The position numbers were made by a program, and so were the translations under genes. From Desulfobacteraceae bacterium RAAP-1 (GTDB taxonomy: Bacteria; Desulfobacterota; Desulfobacteria; Desulfobacterales; Desulfatirhabdiaceae), in the NCBI GenBank assembly GCA_001443525.1, contig LKPX01000037.1, forward strand, positions 1 to 32,746: DNA of 32,746 nt, written 5' to 3'. Shown in pieces: positions 19,047-28,183 of the stretch (the stretch's first letter is position 1; every line of letters starts with the position of its first letter). The notes below the pieces were generated by a model. It ran no database searches. It worked only from the letters and a program-made list of their open reading frames with translations, and had not been told where the DNA came from.

Positions 19047-19697
19047 TTGGGCCAGAAAGTAAATCCAATAGGGTTGAGATTGGGAATTGTCAAAACGTGG
19101 GAATCACGTTGGTTTGCAAGTAAAAAATATTCTGATTTCATTTTTGAAGATTTCAATGTTCGGAAATACTTGAAAAAGAAATTAGGGCATGCGGGTGTCT
19201 CCAGAATAGAAATTGAAAGGTCTCCCAAACGTGTTCGTCTGCGGATTTTTACATCTCGACCTGGAATTATCATTGGAAAGAAAGGCGCAGAGATCGTTCA
19301 GCTCAAGCAGGATATCGAGAAAATGATTTCTCAGGACGTCATCATTGACATTCAGGAAATCAGAAAACCAGAATTAGATGCTCAGCTCGTGGCAGAAAAT
19401 ATCGCTCAGCAGATTGTACGAAGGGTCGCTTTCAGACGTGCTATGAAAAGAGGTATTGCGTCTGCAATGCGGTTTGGAGCGGAAGGGGTTAAAGTGATTT
19501 GCTCTGGCCGGTTGGGTGGGGCTGAAATGGCCAGAACCGAATTATATCGTGAAGGGCGAGTTCCGCTGCATACGCTCAGGGCTGATATCGACTATGGCTT
19601 TTATGAAGCCAATACAACGTACGGGATTGTCGGGGTGAAGGTTTTCATTTTCAAGGGCGAGATACTGAAAAAAGATGCGGTTGGTATCAGTAAGTAA
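19047..19697 (+). CDS. rpsC: 30S ribosomal protein S3
   Basis: S3 lies at the mRNA entry pore of the 30S subunit. The 216-residue product begins at TTG 19047, seven bases after AAGGAGG (19033-19039), giving [16 protein letters not shown] domain contains the GKKG loop (77-80). The C-terminal half holds [13 protein letters not shown] and [13 protein letters not shown], the expected mRNA-helicase surface. The size is slightly below E. coli (233), which has a longer tail. Confidence 0.96.
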   Translation: MGQKVNPIGLRLGIVKTWESRWFASKKYSDFIFEDFNVRKYLKKKLGHAGVSRIEIERSPKRVRLRIFTSRPGIIIGKKGAEIVQLKQDIEKMISQDVIIDIQEIRKPELDAQLVAENIAQQIVRRVAFRRAMKRGIASAMRFGAEGVKVICSGRLGGAEMARTELYREGRVPLHTLRADIDYGFYEANTTYGIVGVKVFIFKGEILKKDAVGISK

Positions 19698-19716
19698 CGG
19701 ATAGGAGAAACAGGGC

Positions 19717-20133
19717 ATGCTGAGTCCCAAGAAGGTTAAATTTCGAAAACAGCAGCGTGGGCGTATGAAGGGAATTTCGAAACGCGGCTGTACATTAAAT
19801 TACGGTGATTTTGGACTGCAGGCGGTCGAGTGTGGTGCTATCAGTTCGAAACAGATAGAAGCTGCCAGAATTGCCATGACACGGCATGTAAAACGTGGTG
19901 GTAAGCTGTGGATCCGCATTTTCCCGGATAAGCCCTTTACGAAGAAGCCTGCCGAAGTGAGGATGGGTAAAGGAAAGGGTGCGCCTGAGGGATGGGAGGC
20001 TGTGATTCGTCCAGGCAGGATTCTCTACGAGATGGAAGGCATTCCGAAAGAATTGGCCATGGAAGCGCTCAGATTGGCGTCTCATAAACTTCCCATCAAA
20101 ACACGTTTTATCGAGAGGAGCGAACTTCAATGA
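19717..20133 (+). CDS. rplP: 50S ribosomal protein L16
   Basis: L16 organises the A-site side of the 50S subunit. The 138 residues open [19 protein letters not shown] and include [17 protein letters not shown] (about residues 76-92) next to the site hydroxylated in E. coli. AGGAG lies upstream of ATG 19717. The stop overlaps the rpmC start (ATGA, 20130-20133), suggesting coupling. Confidence 0.96.
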   Translation: MLSPKKVKFRKQQRGRMKGISKRGCTLNYGDFGLQAVECGAISSKQIEAARIAMTRHVKRGGKLWIRIFPDKPFTKKPAEVRMGKGKGAPEGWEAVIRPGRILYEMEGIPKELAMEALRLASHKLPIKTRFIERSELQ

Positions 20134-20330
20134 AGGCCGAAGAGATCAGAAAACTGACTTCCGATGAGATGGAACGGAAAGTTGTCGATTTGCAGCAGGA
20201 ACTGTTCAATCTGCGGTTTCAGCATAAGACGAAACAGCTTGATAACCCCAAAAAATTGATGTTTGTTAAACGTGATATTGCGAGAATCATGACTATTTTG
20301 GCTGAATCCGGCAAATCATCAGACAGATAA
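20130..20330 (+). CDS. rpmC: 50S ribosomal protein L29
   Basis: A small two-helix protein at the exit-tunnel mouth, next to L23. The 66 residues start [18 protein letters not shown] and contain [19 protein letters not shown] followed by [12 protein letters not shown], the standard L29 pattern. ATG 20130 overlaps the end of rplP and is preceded by GAGAGGAG. It is followed by rpsQ after 29 bases. Confidence 0.95.
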   Translation: MKAEEIRKLTSDEMERKVVDLQQELFNLRFQHKTKQLDNPKKLMFVKRDIARIMTILAESGKSSDR

Positions 20331-20359
20331 CCCCCAGGAACTCAAAAGAGAACAGACCG

Positions 20360-20617
20360 ATGAAAACGCGAGGAATGAAGAGGCAGGTGGTTGGCAAAGT
20401 TATCAGCGACAAGATGGAGAAATCCGTAATTGTCCAGGTGGAAAGGCTGGTAAAGCACAAGATTTATCATAAATATATGAAACGTCATGTTAAATTTGCT
20501 GCCCACGATGAAGGTAATGTCTGCCGGATCGGCGATAAGGTTCTGATTACCGAGTCCAGGCCCATCAGTAAAACTAAAAGATGGCGTGTCAGTGAAATCG
20601 TCGAAAAAGCCATTTGA
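20360..20617 (+). CDS. rpsQ: 30S ribosomal protein S17
   Basis: An OB-fold protein binding the 5' domain of 16S rRNA early in assembly. The 85 residues include KRQVVGKVISDKMEKSVIVQ at the N-terminus, KYMKRHVKFAAHDE and IGDKVLITESRPISKTKRWR, typical S17 blocks. The upstream SD is weak (AGAGAACAG), unlike most of its neighbours. It is the last gene of the S10 block, before rplN of the spc block. Confidence 0.95.
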   Translation: MKTRGMKRQVVGKVISDKMEKSVIVQVERLVKHKIYHKYMKRHVKFAAHDEGNVCRIGDKVLITESRPISKTKRWRVSEIVEKAI

Positions 20618-20638
20618 TGATAAAGGAAGGCAGAGAAG

Positions 20639-21007
20639 ATGATTCAAACAGAGACCTTACTAACAGTGGCAGATAATTCCGGAGCTAAGACTGTTTACTG
20701 TTTAAAAGTGTTAGGCGGCTCCAGAAGAAGATATGCGCGGATTGGCGATATTATCGTCGTATCTGTTAAGGAAGCCATCCCCAATGCCAAAGTGAAAAAG
20801 GGGGAAGTTTTAAAGGCTGTTGTTGTTCGAACCAAAAAGGAAATCAAAAGAGCAGATGGCTCTTTTATCAGATTCGATGATAATTCAGCAGTGTTGATCA
20901 ATGCCAACCAGGAGCCTGTGGGAACCCGTATCTTTGGCCCTGTGGCCAGAGAGTTGAGATCAAAACGGTTTATGAAGATTATATCACTGGCGCCCGAAGT
21001 TCTTTAA
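20639..21007 (+). CDS. rplN: 50S ribosomal protein L14
   Basis: L14 is an interface protein near the factor-binding site and the target of the silencing factor RsfS. The 122 residues match the family exactly: [51 protein letters not shown] and FGPVARELR with a C-terminal EVL. ATG 20639 has AAGGAAGG upstream. It opens the spc block. Confidence 0.97.
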   Translation: MIQTETLLTVADNSGAKTVYCLKVLGGSRRRYARIGDIIVVSVKEAIPNAKVKKGEVLKAVVVRTKKEIKRADGSFIRFDDNSAVLINANQEPVGTRIFGPVARELRSKRFMKIISLAPEVL

Positions 21008-21034
21008 AATTTCTGCCTGTTGGAGAAGCGGCTC

Positions 21035-21364
21035 ATGATGAGAAATACATGTCTTTTAAAAAAAGATGATAAAGTGAAGGTACTTTCTGGCAAAGATGCC
21101 GGAAAGGTCAGCAAAGTGCTGAAGGTCAATCGCAAAAAAAGCAGGATTTTGATTGAAAATGTAAATATAGTGAAGCGGCACTCCAAGCAGAGCGCTAAAA
21201 ACAGGCAGGGCGGCATTATTGAAAGTGAGGCGCCAATCCACTGGTCAAATGTCCTGTTAATGTGCAATAAGTGTATGGCTCCCGTACGGATCAAGATGAA
21301 AACCCTGGAAGATGGCAAGAAGATCCGCGTGTGCCGTAAGTGTAATGAATTTATTGATAAATAG
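21035..21364 (+). CDS. rplX: 50S ribosomal protein L24
   Basis: L24 is an assembly-initiator protein near the tunnel exit. I chose ATG 21035 (109 aa), nine bases after GGAG; a TTG at 21020 would place the start inside the SD region. The KOW motif [20 protein letters not shown] is followed by the rRNA-binding loop [19 protein letters not shown]. The C-terminus has two CxxC pairs (CNKC and CRKC), a small zinc-ribbon-like tail seen in many non-enterobacterial L24 proteins. Confidence 0.93.
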   Translation: MMRNTCLLKKDDKVKVLSGKDAGKVSKVLKVNRKKSRILIENVNIVKRHSKQSAKNRQGGIIESEAPIHWSNVLLMCNKCMAPVRIKMKTLEDGKKIRVCRKCNEFIDK

Positions 21365-21386
21365 GATTGTTTGCCGGAGGATGATC

Positions 21387-21926
21387 ATGTCGCAGTTGAA
21401 ACAGTATTATGAAACCGAAATTGTGCCCAAGTTGAAGGATACATTTAAATATACAAATCGGATGCAGATTCCAAAACTTGAAAAGATTGTCCTGAATATG
21501 GGCCTGGGTGAGGCAATTCATAATATCAAAATTATGGATTCCGCTGTTGAAGAATTAAAAACGATTTGCGGGCAGCAGCCAGTTATAACCCGATCCAAAA
21601 AGTCCATTGCCGCTTTCAAACTGCGTGAAGGAATGCCAATAGGTTGTATGGTAACGCTGCGTCATGACAGAATGTATGATTTTTTTTACAAACTGGTCAA
21701 TATCGCTTTGGCGCGTGTTCGCGATTTTCGTGGAATTTCTGGAAAGGCTTTTGATGGTCGAGGTAATTATACTCTTGGAATAAAAGAACATACTATTTTC
21801 CCTGAGATCAGTTACGATAATATCGAAATGATGAAGGGGCTTAATGTTACGGTGGTTACTTCAGCCAAAACGGATTCAGAGGGTAAAGAGTTACTGAAAC
21901 TTTTGGGCATGCCTTTTAGAAATTAA
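21387..21926 (+). CDS. rplE: 50S ribosomal protein L5
   Basis: L5 binds 5S rRNA and contacts P-site tRNA. I chose ATG 21387 (179 aa, [16 protein letters not shown]), with GGAGG at 21376-21380 six bases upstream; 179 is also the E. coli length. Motifs include [32 protein letters not shown] and [18 protein letters not shown]. The longer in-frame reading from 21312 overlaps rplX and is not needed. Confidence 0.95.
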   Translation: MSQLKQYYETEIVPKLKDTFKYTNRMQIPKLEKIVLNMGLGEAIHNIKIMDSAVEELKTICGQQPVITRSKKSIAAFKLREGMPIGCMVTLRHDRMYDFFYKLVNIALARVRDFRGISGKAFDGRGNYTLGIKEHTIFPEISYDNIEMMKGLNVTVVTSAKTDSEGKELLKLLGMPFRN

Positions 21927-21974
21927 CCTTACAGGCGATCAAAGGATAACAGCAGTTCACAATGGGAGGAAGAA

Positions 21975-22160
21975 TTGGCAAAAAAATCGCTTATGAATAA
22001 AGCAGCAAGGACTCCTAAGTTTGGAGTGAGAGCGTATAACCGATGTCCGATGTGCGGAAGGCCGCGGGGGTTTATCAGAAGGATCGGTATATGCAGGATT
22101 TGTTTTCGTAATCTGGCTTCGCAAGGCTCTCTTCCTGGTGTGACAAAATCCAGTTGGTAA
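21975..22160 (+). CDS. rpsN: 30S ribosomal protein S14 (type Z, zinc form)
   Basis: A 30S head protein of 61 residues starting at TTG 21975 behind GGGAGGA (21964-21970). It is the short zinc-containing type: C24, C27, C40 and C43 form a zinc ribbon (RCPMCGRP and GICRICF). It ends LPGVTKSSW like most S14 proteins. The long zinc-free type of E. coli (101 aa) is absent here. It lies between rplE and rpsH. Confidence 0.95.
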   Translation: MAKKSLMNKAARTPKFGVRAYNRCPMCGRPRGFIRRIGICRICFRNLASQGSLPGVTKSSW

Positions 22161-22210
22161 CTGCCTGGGAATATCTGAACAACAATAAAGACATATGACT
22201 GGAGAACACG

Positions 22211-22609
22211 ATGGCAATCAGTGATCCTATCGCAGATATGATGACAAGAATTAGGAATGCCGGAAAAGCGAAATTTTCCAGCGTTGATATCCCTGGTTCA
22301 AAGCTGAAACTTGAGATAGCCAAGGTAATGAAAAATGAGGGATATATTCGTAATTATAAATTTATAAAGGATGATAAGCAGGGAATATTGCGGGTTTTTC
22401 TGAAATGTTCTCAAGGTAACTCCAGTGCCATATATGGTATTGAACGCGTCAGCAAACCCAGCAGGCGTATTTATACCAAGGGTAAAGACACCAAGCCTGT
22501 TCTAAATGGTCTGGGCATTTCCATCCTTTCAACTTCCAGGGGAATTTTGACCGACAGGCAGGCAAGAAATGAAAATGTCGGTGGTGAAGTTCTTTGTAAA
22601 ATATGGTAG
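22211..22609 (+). CDS. rpsH: 30S ribosomal protein S8
   Basis: S8 binds the central domain of 16S rRNA and, in E. coli, represses the spc operon by binding the rplE message. The 132 residues begin MAISDPIADMMTRIRNAG and contain IERVSKPSRRIYTK (RNA-binding) and the C-terminal ISILSTSRGILTDRQAR loop, ending GGEVLCKIW. GGAG at 22201-22204 precedes ATG 22211. No S8-binding site was recognised by eye at rplE. Confidence 0.97.
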   Translation: MAISDPIADMMTRIRNAGKAKFSSVDIPGSKLKLEIAKVMKNEGYIRNYKFIKDDKQGILRVFLKCSQGNSSAIYGIERVSKPSRRIYTKGKDTKPVLNGLGISILSTSRGILTDRQARNENVGGEVLCKIW

Positions 22610-22623
22610 AATGAGGAGCGTTT

Positions 22624-23163
22624 ATGTCCAGAATAGGCAGAAAACCGATTGTGATCCCAGACAAGGTCAAATTGACTCGAGACGGCAGCCAGATAACGGT
22701 TCAGGGCGAAAAAGGCAAACTGTCACATGTGCTGCATTCGTCGGTTGATATAACTGTTGAAAATAATGTCATTCATGTGACGACACAGTCTTCCGATAAG
22801 AAAACGGATGCACTTCAGGGGTTGACTCGAAGTCTGCTGGCCAATCTGGTGACCGGGGTGTCCGCCGGTTTTCAAAGAAATTTGGAAGTGACCGGTATAG
22901 GCTACAGAGCATCGGTCAGTGGAAATACCCTGGCGCTCACATTAGGATATTCTCATCCCGTTAATTATGAACTGCCACAAGGTGTCAGCGCGACAGTAGA
23001 TAAAAATAACGTGATCACTTTGTCTGCAAGTGATAAGGAATTGCTCGGGCGTACTGCAGCCAAGCTTCGTCAGCTTAGAGTTCCTGAACCTTATAAAGGT
23101 AAGGGCGTTAAGTTTGCAGAGGAATATATCCAGAGAAAAGCCGGCAAAACTGGCACCAAGTAA
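22624..23163 (+). CDS. rplF: 50S ribosomal protein L6
   Basis: L6 is near the sarcin-ricin loop and the factor-binding site. The 179-residue product has two similar domains: MSRIGRKPIVIPDKVKLT at the start and, in the second domain, EVTGIGYRASVSGNTLALTL and RVPEPYKGKGVKFAEEYIQR, a strongly conserved ending. GAGGAG (22613-22618) precedes ATG 22624. An 85-base gap holding a repeat element separates it from rplR. Confidence 0.96.
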   Translation: MSRIGRKPIVIPDKVKLTRDGSQITVQGEKGKLSHVLHSSVDITVENNVIHVTTQSSDKKTDALQGLTRSLLANLVTGVSAGFQRNLEVTGIGYRASVSGNTLALTLGYSHPVNYELPQGVSATVDKNNVITLSASDKELLGRTAAKLRQLRVPEPYKGKGVKFAEEYIQRKAGKTGTK

Positions 23164-23165
23164 GA

Positions 23166-23231
23166 TGGATGACTTCGTAAAAAGTGATATTGCATCATAC
23201 AGATAGGTCAGTCAAAAACTTTGCGATGTGG
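23166..23231. repeat. Intergenic inverted-repeat element, copy C (before rplR)
   Basis: The left end TGGATGACTTCGTAAAAAGT (from 23166) carries the family end GACTTCGTAA. The right end AAACTTTGCGATG (23216-23228) resembles, in inverted orientation, the right end of copy A (ACTTTTGCGAAG). It is the shortest copy, about 66 bases. It may be a decayed or internally deleted member; the assignment rests on the ends only. Confidence 0.5.
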
Positions 23232-23248
23232 AAAAAGGATTGAAAAAG

Positions 23249-23614
23249 ATGAGCGCTGTTGAGGAAAAAAAACAAGCACGTCTAAAACGGAAACAACGTA
23301 TTCGAAAAAAGCTTTCGGGTCTGTCCGATCGCCCGCGGCTCTGCGTTTTTCGCAGCGCCAGACATATTTACGCTCAAATTATTGATGACACCTGTGGTCG
23401 TACAATTGTTTCTGCTTCATCGCTGGATCCGGCCAATGATCAGAAACAGTTTGAGAGCAAAGTCGCGAAGGCGGCGTATGTTGGAAAGCTCATAGGCCTG
23501 AAAGCGATCAGCAAAGGAATTCAAAAGGTTGTATTTGATCGCAATGGTTTTTTATATCACGGAAGAGTGAAGGCCGTCAGCGACGGTGCTCGAGAAGCTG
23601 GTCTTGATTTCTGA
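23249..23614 (+). CDS. rplR: 50S ribosomal protein L18
   Basis: L18 binds 5S rRNA with L5 to form the central protuberance. I chose ATG 23249 (121 aa), nine bases after AAAGGA; a GTG at 23228 would add seven residues from the repeat region. Family features are [34 protein letters not shown], and the ending [20 protein letters not shown] followed by GLDF. It directly precedes rpsE. Confidence 0.94.
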   Translation: MSAVEEKKQARLKRKQRIRKKLSGLSDRPRLCVFRSARHIYAQIIDDTCGRTIVSASSLDPANDQKQFESKVAKAAYVGKLIGLKAISKGIQKVVFDRNGFLYHGRVKAVSDGAREAGLDF

Positions 23615-23631
23615 TTGAAGGAGGATTTCAC

Positions 23632-24129
23632 TTGTTTAAACAAGATAGCGTTGAAAATCAATTGATTGACAAAGTTGTCCATATCAATCGCGTGGCGAAA
23701 GTTGTAAAAGGCGGGCGACGATTCAGCTTTAGCGCCATTGTGGTCGTTGGCGATGGCAGTGGCAGCGTTGGATATGGGTTAGGGAAAGCAGGTGAAGTTC
23801 CAGAGGCAATACGCAAAGGTGTTGAGCAGGCGAAGAAAAATATGACATCGGTGCCTGTTATTGACGGTACAATTCCATATGAAATTATCGGTAAATTTGG
23901 TGCAGGAAGAGTATTTTTGAAGCCAGCTTCCGAAGGTACAGGATTGATTGCAGGTGGCGCAGTGCGAGCCGTTTTGGAAGCCGCTGGTGTTCAGAATATC
24001 CTGACGAAATGTCTTGGAACCAACAATCCTCACAATGTCGTTAAGGCAACCGTTGATGGACTTAGAAAGCTTCAGAGTCGTCAGCAGATTGCGGAAAGGC
24101 GCGGTAAGAAAGTTGAGGACCTTTATTGA
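23632..24129 (+). CDS. rpsE: 30S ribosomal protein S5
   Basis: S5 lies at the mRNA entry and affects accuracy. The 165-residue product starts at TTG 23632 behind AAGGAGGA (23618-23625). The N-terminal dsRBD-like fold contains [19 protein letters not shown] and [20 protein letters not shown], and the C-terminal domain has [18 protein letters not shown] and [13 protein letters not shown]. The loop that carries spectinomycin-resistance changes in other bacteria looks normal. Confidence 0.96.
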   Translation: MFKQDSVENQLIDKVVHINRVAKVVKGGRRFSFSAIVVVGDGSGSVGYGLGKAGEVPEAIRKGVEQAKKNMTSVPVIDGTIPYEIIGKFGAGRVFLKPASEGTGLIAGGAVRAVLEAAGVQNILTKCLGTNNPHNVVKATVDGLRKLQSRQQIAERRGKKVEDLY

Positions 24130-24142
24130 AGGAAGTGATGTT

Positions 24143-24325
24143 ATGCCCGGTAAGCTTAGAGTGACGATGATTAAAAGTATGATTGGCAGGCCAGAAAAGC
24201 ATCGAAAAGTTTTGAAAAGTATGGGCCTCACCAAAATGAACCGGCCTAAAGAATATTCCGATAGCGCAAACATCAGAGGAAAGATCAATGTTGTATCTCA
24301 TCTGGTGAAAGTCGAGGAAATATAA
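24143..24325 (+). CDS. rpmD: 50S ribosomal protein L30
   Basis: A 60-residue 50S protein starting at ATG 24143 (MPGKLRVTMIKSMIGRPEKH). The blocks KSMIGRPEKHRKVLKSMGL and the ending GKINVVSHLVKVEEI define L30. A GGAAGTGA motif lies a few bases upstream. It is too short to be obvious and sits inside a longer in-frame reading that overlaps rpsE; the family start and length decide. Its stop is immediately followed by the rplO ATG. Confidence 0.93.
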   Translation: MPGKLRVTMIKSMIGRPEKHRKVLKSMGLTKMNRPKEYSDSANIRGKINVVSHLVKVEEI

Positions 24326-24769
24326 ATGAACCTTAATGAATTATCACCCGCAAAAGGTGCTCAAAAAAATCGGAAACGACTTGGCAGGGGAATGGCCTCT
24401 GGTACAGGAAAAACATCCGGTAAAGGTGAAAAAGGTCAGAAAGCGCGTTCTGGTGGCGGGGTACGGCCTGGTTTTGAAGGCGGTCAAATGCCAATACACC
24501 GTCGTCTTCCTAAACGTGGTTTTACCAACCCGTTTAAAAAGACATTTGCTCTTGTTAATTTGCGTGACTTGTCTGTTTTTGAATCGGGTGCCGTGGTCGA
24601 TGCATCTGTGTTGATTCAGGCAGGCTTGGTGAAGGGCTCTTTTGATGCGATTAAAATCCTTGGAAAAGGTGATATTGCCCATCCGATTACATTGCGGGTT
24701 AAATATATCAGTCAAAACGCCAAGACCAGAATCGAAGCCTGTGGAGGAAGTGTTGAGGTACTCACATGA
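24326..24769 (+). CDS. rplO: 50S ribosomal protein L15
   Basis: L15 is a late-assembly 50S protein with a long Gly/Arg/Lys-rich N-terminal extension that runs into the rRNA core. The 147 residues start [20 protein letters not shown], with [18 protein letters not shown] and [17 protein letters not shown] following. ATG 24326 directly follows the rpmD stop, and the stop overlaps the secY start by four bases (ATGA), so the three genes are probably translationally coupled. Confidence 0.96.
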   Translation: MNLNELSPAKGAQKNRKRLGRGMASGTGKTSGKGEKGQKARSGGGVRPGFEGGQMPIHRRLPKRGFTNPFKKTFALVNLRDLSVFESGAVVDASVLIQAGLVKGSFDAIKILGKGDIAHPITLRVKYISQNAKTRIEACGGSVEVLT

Positions 24770-26082
24770 TTGGTGGCGGCTTCCAGAATATATTTAGAAT
24801 CCCGGAGCTGAAAAAAAGGCTTTTATTTACTTTAGGGCTTTTGATTGTATACAGGATAGGCGTACATGTTCCAGTGCCTGGTGTTGATCCCATTGCGTTG
24901 GCCAGTTTTTTTGCAAGGGCGAAAGGGACGATACTCGGGCTTTTCGATATGTTCTCCGGTGGTGCGCTTGAACGTCTTTCCGTGTTTGCCTTGGGGATCA
25001 TGCCGTATATCAGTTCATCCATTATTCTTCAGCTTCTGACAGTGGTGGTTCCGCATCTTGACCGTCTTTCAAAAGAAGGCGAACAAGGTCGGAAAAAGAT
25101 CACACAATATACCCGGTATGGAACTATTATATTGAGTATTATTCAAGGCTTTGGAATCAGCGTAGGCCTTGAAAACATGATGGCGCCCGGGGGCGCTCCG
25201 GTAGTTATTATGCCAGGCTGGGGTTTTCGGCTTTTAACCATGATTACTCTGACCTCTGGAACCGCTTTTATTATGTGGCTTGGGGAACAAATTACCGAAC
25301 GTGGGATTGGTAATGGTATTTCCCTTATTATTTTTTCCGGAATTGTTGTTCGAATTCCCAGTGCCATCAGTAACACGTTCAGATTGTTGTCAACCGGTGA
25401 GCTCAATATTTTTTATGTTTTGATTTTACTGGTTTTAATGGTTGCTGTGGTTGCCTTTATTATTTTTATTGAACAGGGGCAGCGCCGGATTCCTGTCCAA
25501 TATGCAAAAAGAGTAATTGGTCGCAAACTTTATGGAGGGCAAAGTACGCATCTTCCTTTAAAGATCAATACATCCGGTGTTATTCCACCGATTTTTGCGT
25601 CATCCATTATCATGTTTCCAGCAACGATTGCCAGTTTTATCAAAATCGGGTGGGTTCAGCGTATTGCTGCTGAAGTCAAACCTGGAAATCTGATTTATGA
25701 GCTGTTATTTATAGGGTTCATATTTTTCTTTGCCTATTTTTATACGGCTGTTACGTTTAATCCTGTTGATGTCGCCGATAATATGAAAAAAAATGGAGGG
25801 TTTATTCCTGGGATTCGCCCTGGAAAACGAACCGCTGATTATATTGACCGTGTTTTGACCCGAATTACCCTTGGGGGAGCATTATATGTGGCTGCGGTGT
25901 GTGTGCTTCCCTCCATATTGATATCAAAATTTAATGTTCCGTTTTATTTTGGTGGCACGGCTTTGATGATTGTCGTCGGGGTTGCAATTGATACGATGGC
26001 TCAAATGGAATCGCATATGCTTACGCGTCATTACGAAGGATTTTTAAAGAAGGGCGTGGGTAGTTTAAAAGGAAGATCATAA
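24766..26082 (+). CDS. secY: Preprotein translocase subunit SecY
   Basis: The pore-forming subunit of SecYEG. The 438 residues carry about ten hydrophobic spans. Family marks include the N-terminal [21 protein letters not shown] with VPVPGVD and [18 protein letters not shown] (65-82), [12 protein letters not shown] (173-184), the cytoplasmic loop [10 protein letters not shown] (240-249) that binds SecA and the ribosome, and a C-terminal tail with [12 protein letters not shown]. The start overlaps rplO. adk and map, which often follow secY, are absent and infA comes next. Confidence 0.97.
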   Translation: MIGGGFQNIFRIPELKKRLLFTLGLLIVYRIGVHVPVPGVDPIALASFFARAKGTILGLFDMFSGGALERLSVFALGIMPYISSSIILQLLTVVVPHLDRLSKEGEQGRKKITQYTRYGTIILSIIQGFGISVGLENMMAPGGAPVVIMPGWGFRLLTMITLTSGTAFIMWLGEQITERGIGNGISLIIFSGIVVRIPSAISNTFRLLSTGELNIFYVLILLVLMVAVVAFIIFIEQGQRRIPVQYAKRVIGRKLYGGQSTHLPLKINTSGVIPPIFASSIIMFPATIASFIKIGWVQRIAAEVKPGNLIYELLFIGFIFFFAYFYTAVTFNPVDVADNMKKNGGFIPGIRPGKRTADYIDRVLTRITLGGALYVAAVCVLPSILISKFNVPFYFGGTALMIVVGVAIDTMAQMESHMLTRHYEGFLKKGVGSLKGRS

Positions 26083-26106
26083 CGGATTGATGCGGAGTGA
26101 GTTTTT

Positions 26107-26325
26107 ATGCCCAAGGAAGAAGCAATAAAAGTTGAGGGAAGAGTACTTGAAACACTTCCAAATGCGATGTTTAAGGTAGAGCTGGAAAATAAGCACCAGA
26201 TTCTTGCACATATTTCCGGGAAGATGCGGATGCATTTCATTAAAATACTTCCCGGTGATAAAGTGACTGTTGAGCTTTCTCCGTATGATCTTACCAGGGG
26301 CAGAATCACCTACCGGTCCAAATAA
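26107..26325 (+). CDS. infA: Translation initiation factor IF-1
   Basis: An OB-fold factor that occupies the A site during initiation. The 72 residues, [20 protein letters not shown] to GRITYRSK, match the family from end to end, including [25 protein letters not shown] is the only SD-like motif before ATG 26107, with the start seven bases later. It lies between secY and rpmJ, the usual place, 24 bases after secY. Confidence 0.96.
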   Translation: MPKEEAIKVEGRVLETLPNAMFKVELENKHQILAHISGKMRMHFIKILPGDKVTVELSPYDLTRGRITYRSK

Positions 26326-26372
26326 ACTGAGTTATTAGAAGCGTCTTTGGTTTTGTGTAGTTGTATGAAACA

Positions 26373-26541
26373 TGGATGAACTTATAAAAGTTAAATTCGT
26401 GATGGCAACGCAAACAATTTGAGATTATATACGAAAATCTTCTGAACTTTCGCCTTGTGATTGGATTGCCGATTGAATTTGGCCATGGATATAAGGCAAT
26501 GTCAGAAGAGCCGTTTTATAAAATTATTGCAAAGTCATCCA
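26373..26541. repeat. Intergenic inverted-repeat element, copy D (between infA and rpmJ)
   Basis: The left end TGGATGAACTTATAAAAG (from 26373) and the right end TTGCAAAGTCATCCA (26527-26541) are imperfect inverted repeats; TGGATGA-CTT is shared in 10 of 11 bases with one insertion. The ends resemble those of copy C (TGGATGACTTCGTAAAAAGT). The middle, about 135 bases, is A/T rich without a recognisable gene. Most of the 240-base infA-rpmJ gap is this element. Confidence 0.5.
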
Positions 26542-26565
26542 ACATCCGCCGCTATAGGAGAAATA

Positions 26566-26679
26566 ATGAAGGTCAGAGCGTCAATCAAGAAGATATGCAG
26601 CAAGTGTAAAATTATTCGTCGTAAACAGGTGTTACGTGTTATCTGTGAAAACAAGCGACATAAACAACGGCAGGGATAG
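26566..26679 (+). CDS. rpmJ: 50S ribosomal protein L36
   Basis: A 37-residue protein starting at ATG 26566 behind AGGAG (26556-26560): [20 protein letters not shown]. It is the zinc form, with C11, C14, C27 and H32 as ligands, and the ending [14 protein letters not shown] is typical. A longer in-frame reading from 26461 lacks an SD and crosses repeat D, so it is rejected. rpsM begins 12 bases later. Confidence 0.95.
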   Translation: MKVRASIKKICSKCKIIRRKQVLRVICENKRHKQRQG

Positions 26680-26691
26680 GAGGATTTTGCT

Positions 26692-27072
26692 TTGGCTAGA
26701 ATTGCTGGTGTAGATTTACCGAAGCGTAAACGGATTGAAGTAGGTTTAACCTATATTTATGGGATAGGGTTGACCACATCAAGAAATATTCTGAGTCAAC
26801 TCAATATTCACCCAGACACCAAAGTAGATCAACTCTCGGATGTTGATGTCAATAATATTCGTAAAATCATTGACAGTGATTATAAGGTCGAGGGGGAATT
26901 ACGCTCCCAGATATCCATGAGCATCAAACGGTTGATGGATTTGGGATGTTACCGGGGGCTTCGGCATCGCAAGTCACTTCCCGTGCACGGTCAACGTACC
27001 AAGACCAACGCGCGTACGCGTAAAGGGCCCAAAAGAGCGGCAGTCAAGAAAAAAGTTGCAGCTAAAAAGTAG
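26692..27072 (+). CDS. rpsM: 30S ribosomal protein S13
   Basis: S13 is in the 30S head and contacts P-site tRNA through its basic tail. The 126 residues start at TTG 26692 behind [28 protein letters not shown] helix-two-turn-helix region and the [20 protein letters not shown] segment follow, and the C-terminus is a Lys/Ala-rich tail a little longer than usual. It begins the alpha-operon part with rpsK 28 bases downstream. Confidence 0.96.
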   Translation: MARIAGVDLPKRKRIEVGLTYIYGIGLTTSRNILSQLNIHPDTKVDQLSDVDVNNIRKIIDSDYKVEGELRSQISMSIKRLMDLGCYRGLRHRKSLPVHGQRTKTNARTRKGPKRAAVKKKVAAKK

Positions 27073-27100
27073 GAACCATAGGAGACAGGGACTTTAATAC

Positions 27101-27487
27101 ATGGCAAAAAGAACCCGTATCAAGAAAAAAGAGAAAAAGAATATATCCAGTGGCGTTGTGCATATTCAGTCCACATTCAATAACACTATTGTCACCATTA
27201 CTGACCCAGTCGGTAATGTGATGTCCTGGTCAAGTTCCGGCGTTCAGGGCTTTAAAGGTTCGCGTAAGAGTACTCCTTTTGCTGCTCAGTTAGCCGCTGA
27301 GGATGCAGTAAAAAAAGCATCTGAATATGGTATGAAAACAGTTGAAGTATTTGTAAAAGGTCCAGGAGCAGGACGGGAGTCCGCGTTGAGATCTTTACAA
27401 GCTGCTGGGCTTAATATCCAATCAATTAAGGATGTTACTCCAATACCTCATAATGGATGCAGGCCACCAAAACGGCGAAGAGTTTAA
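27101..27487 (+). CDS. rpsK: 30S ribosomal protein S11
   Basis: S11 lies on the 30S platform near the Shine-Dalgarno helix. The 128 residues contain [39 protein letters not shown] and the highly conserved end THN-type motif [18 protein letters not shown] 27101 follows GGAGACAGGGA. It is followed by rpsD after a 50-base gap. Confidence 0.97.
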   Translation: MAKRTRIKKKEKKNISSGVVHIQSTFNNTIVTITDPVGNVMSWSSSGVQGFKGSRKSTPFAAQLAAEDAVKKASEYGMKTVEVFVKGPGAGRESALRSLQAAGLNIQSIKDVTPIPHNGCRPPKRRRV

Positions 27488-27537
27488 CGGCTTACAATAA
27501 CATGTCTTAAGTGCTTTTGGATATAAAGGAGGATGAT

Positions 27538-28167
27538 TTGGCAAGATATACTGGTTCTGTTTGCCGGCTTTGTCGACGTGAAAATTTAAAGCTCTTTTTA
27601 AAAGGAGATCGCTGCTATTCAGATAAGTGCGCTTTTGATCGTCGTGGATTCCCTCCGGGGCAGCATGGCCAAAGACGGGGACGCAAAATATCGGAGTATG
27701 GCATCCAGCTGCGTGAAAAACAGAAAATTAAACGTATGTATGGGCTGTCTGAAAAACAGTTTCATTTGTTTTTTGACAGAGCTGAACATCAAAAGGGCAT
27801 TACAGGCTCCAATCTGCTGGTGATGCTGGAACGGCGACTGGATAATGTTGTTTATCGCTTGGGTTTTGCCAATTCAAGAACACAGGCGCGTCATTTTGTG
27901 AGACATGCGCATTTCCTTGTAAACGGAAAACAGGTAGATATTCCTTCCTACTTGATTAAAGCCGGAGATGTTATTGAATTGCGTGAGTCCAGCAGGTCTG
28001 TCAAAGCGATTAGTGATGCACTTGAAGCTGTCGCCAGACGGGGTGTGCCTCAGTGGCTTGAATTGAAAAAAGATACCTATGCAGGCAAGATTACGACATA
28101 TCCTGTTCGTGAAGATTTAACCATGCCTATTCAGGAGCAACTTGTTGTTGAATTGTATTCAAAATAA
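27538..28167 (+). CDS. rpsD: 30S ribosomal protein S4 (zinc form)
   Basis: S4 starts 30S assembly on the 5' domain of 16S rRNA and, in E. coli, represses the alpha operon. I chose TTG 27538 (209 aa, [20 protein letters not shown]) because AAGGAGG (27526-27532) is five bases upstream; a GTG at 27511 would put this SD inside the coding region. C9, C12, C26 and C31 form the N-terminal zinc site of C+ S4 proteins. An S4-type RNA-binding domain follows with [20 protein letters not shown]. Confidence 0.94.
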   Translation: MARYTGSVCRLCRRENLKLFLKGDRCYSDKCAFDRRGFPPGQHGQRRGRKISEYGIQLREKQKIKRMYGLSEKQFHLFFDRAEHQKGITGSNLLVMLERRLDNVVYRLGFANSRTQARHFVRHAHFLVNGKQVDIPSYLIKAGDVIELRESSRSVKAISDALEAVARRGVPQWLELKKDTYAGKITTYPVREDLTMPIQEQLVVELYSK

Positions 28168-28183
28168 GTTGAATTACTTATAC

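Noticed and set aside
26461-26565. Upstream in-frame extension of rpmJ
   Set aside because: L36 is 37-38 residues in nearly all bacteria, the internal ATG has AGGAG, and the extension reads through the repeat-like region.
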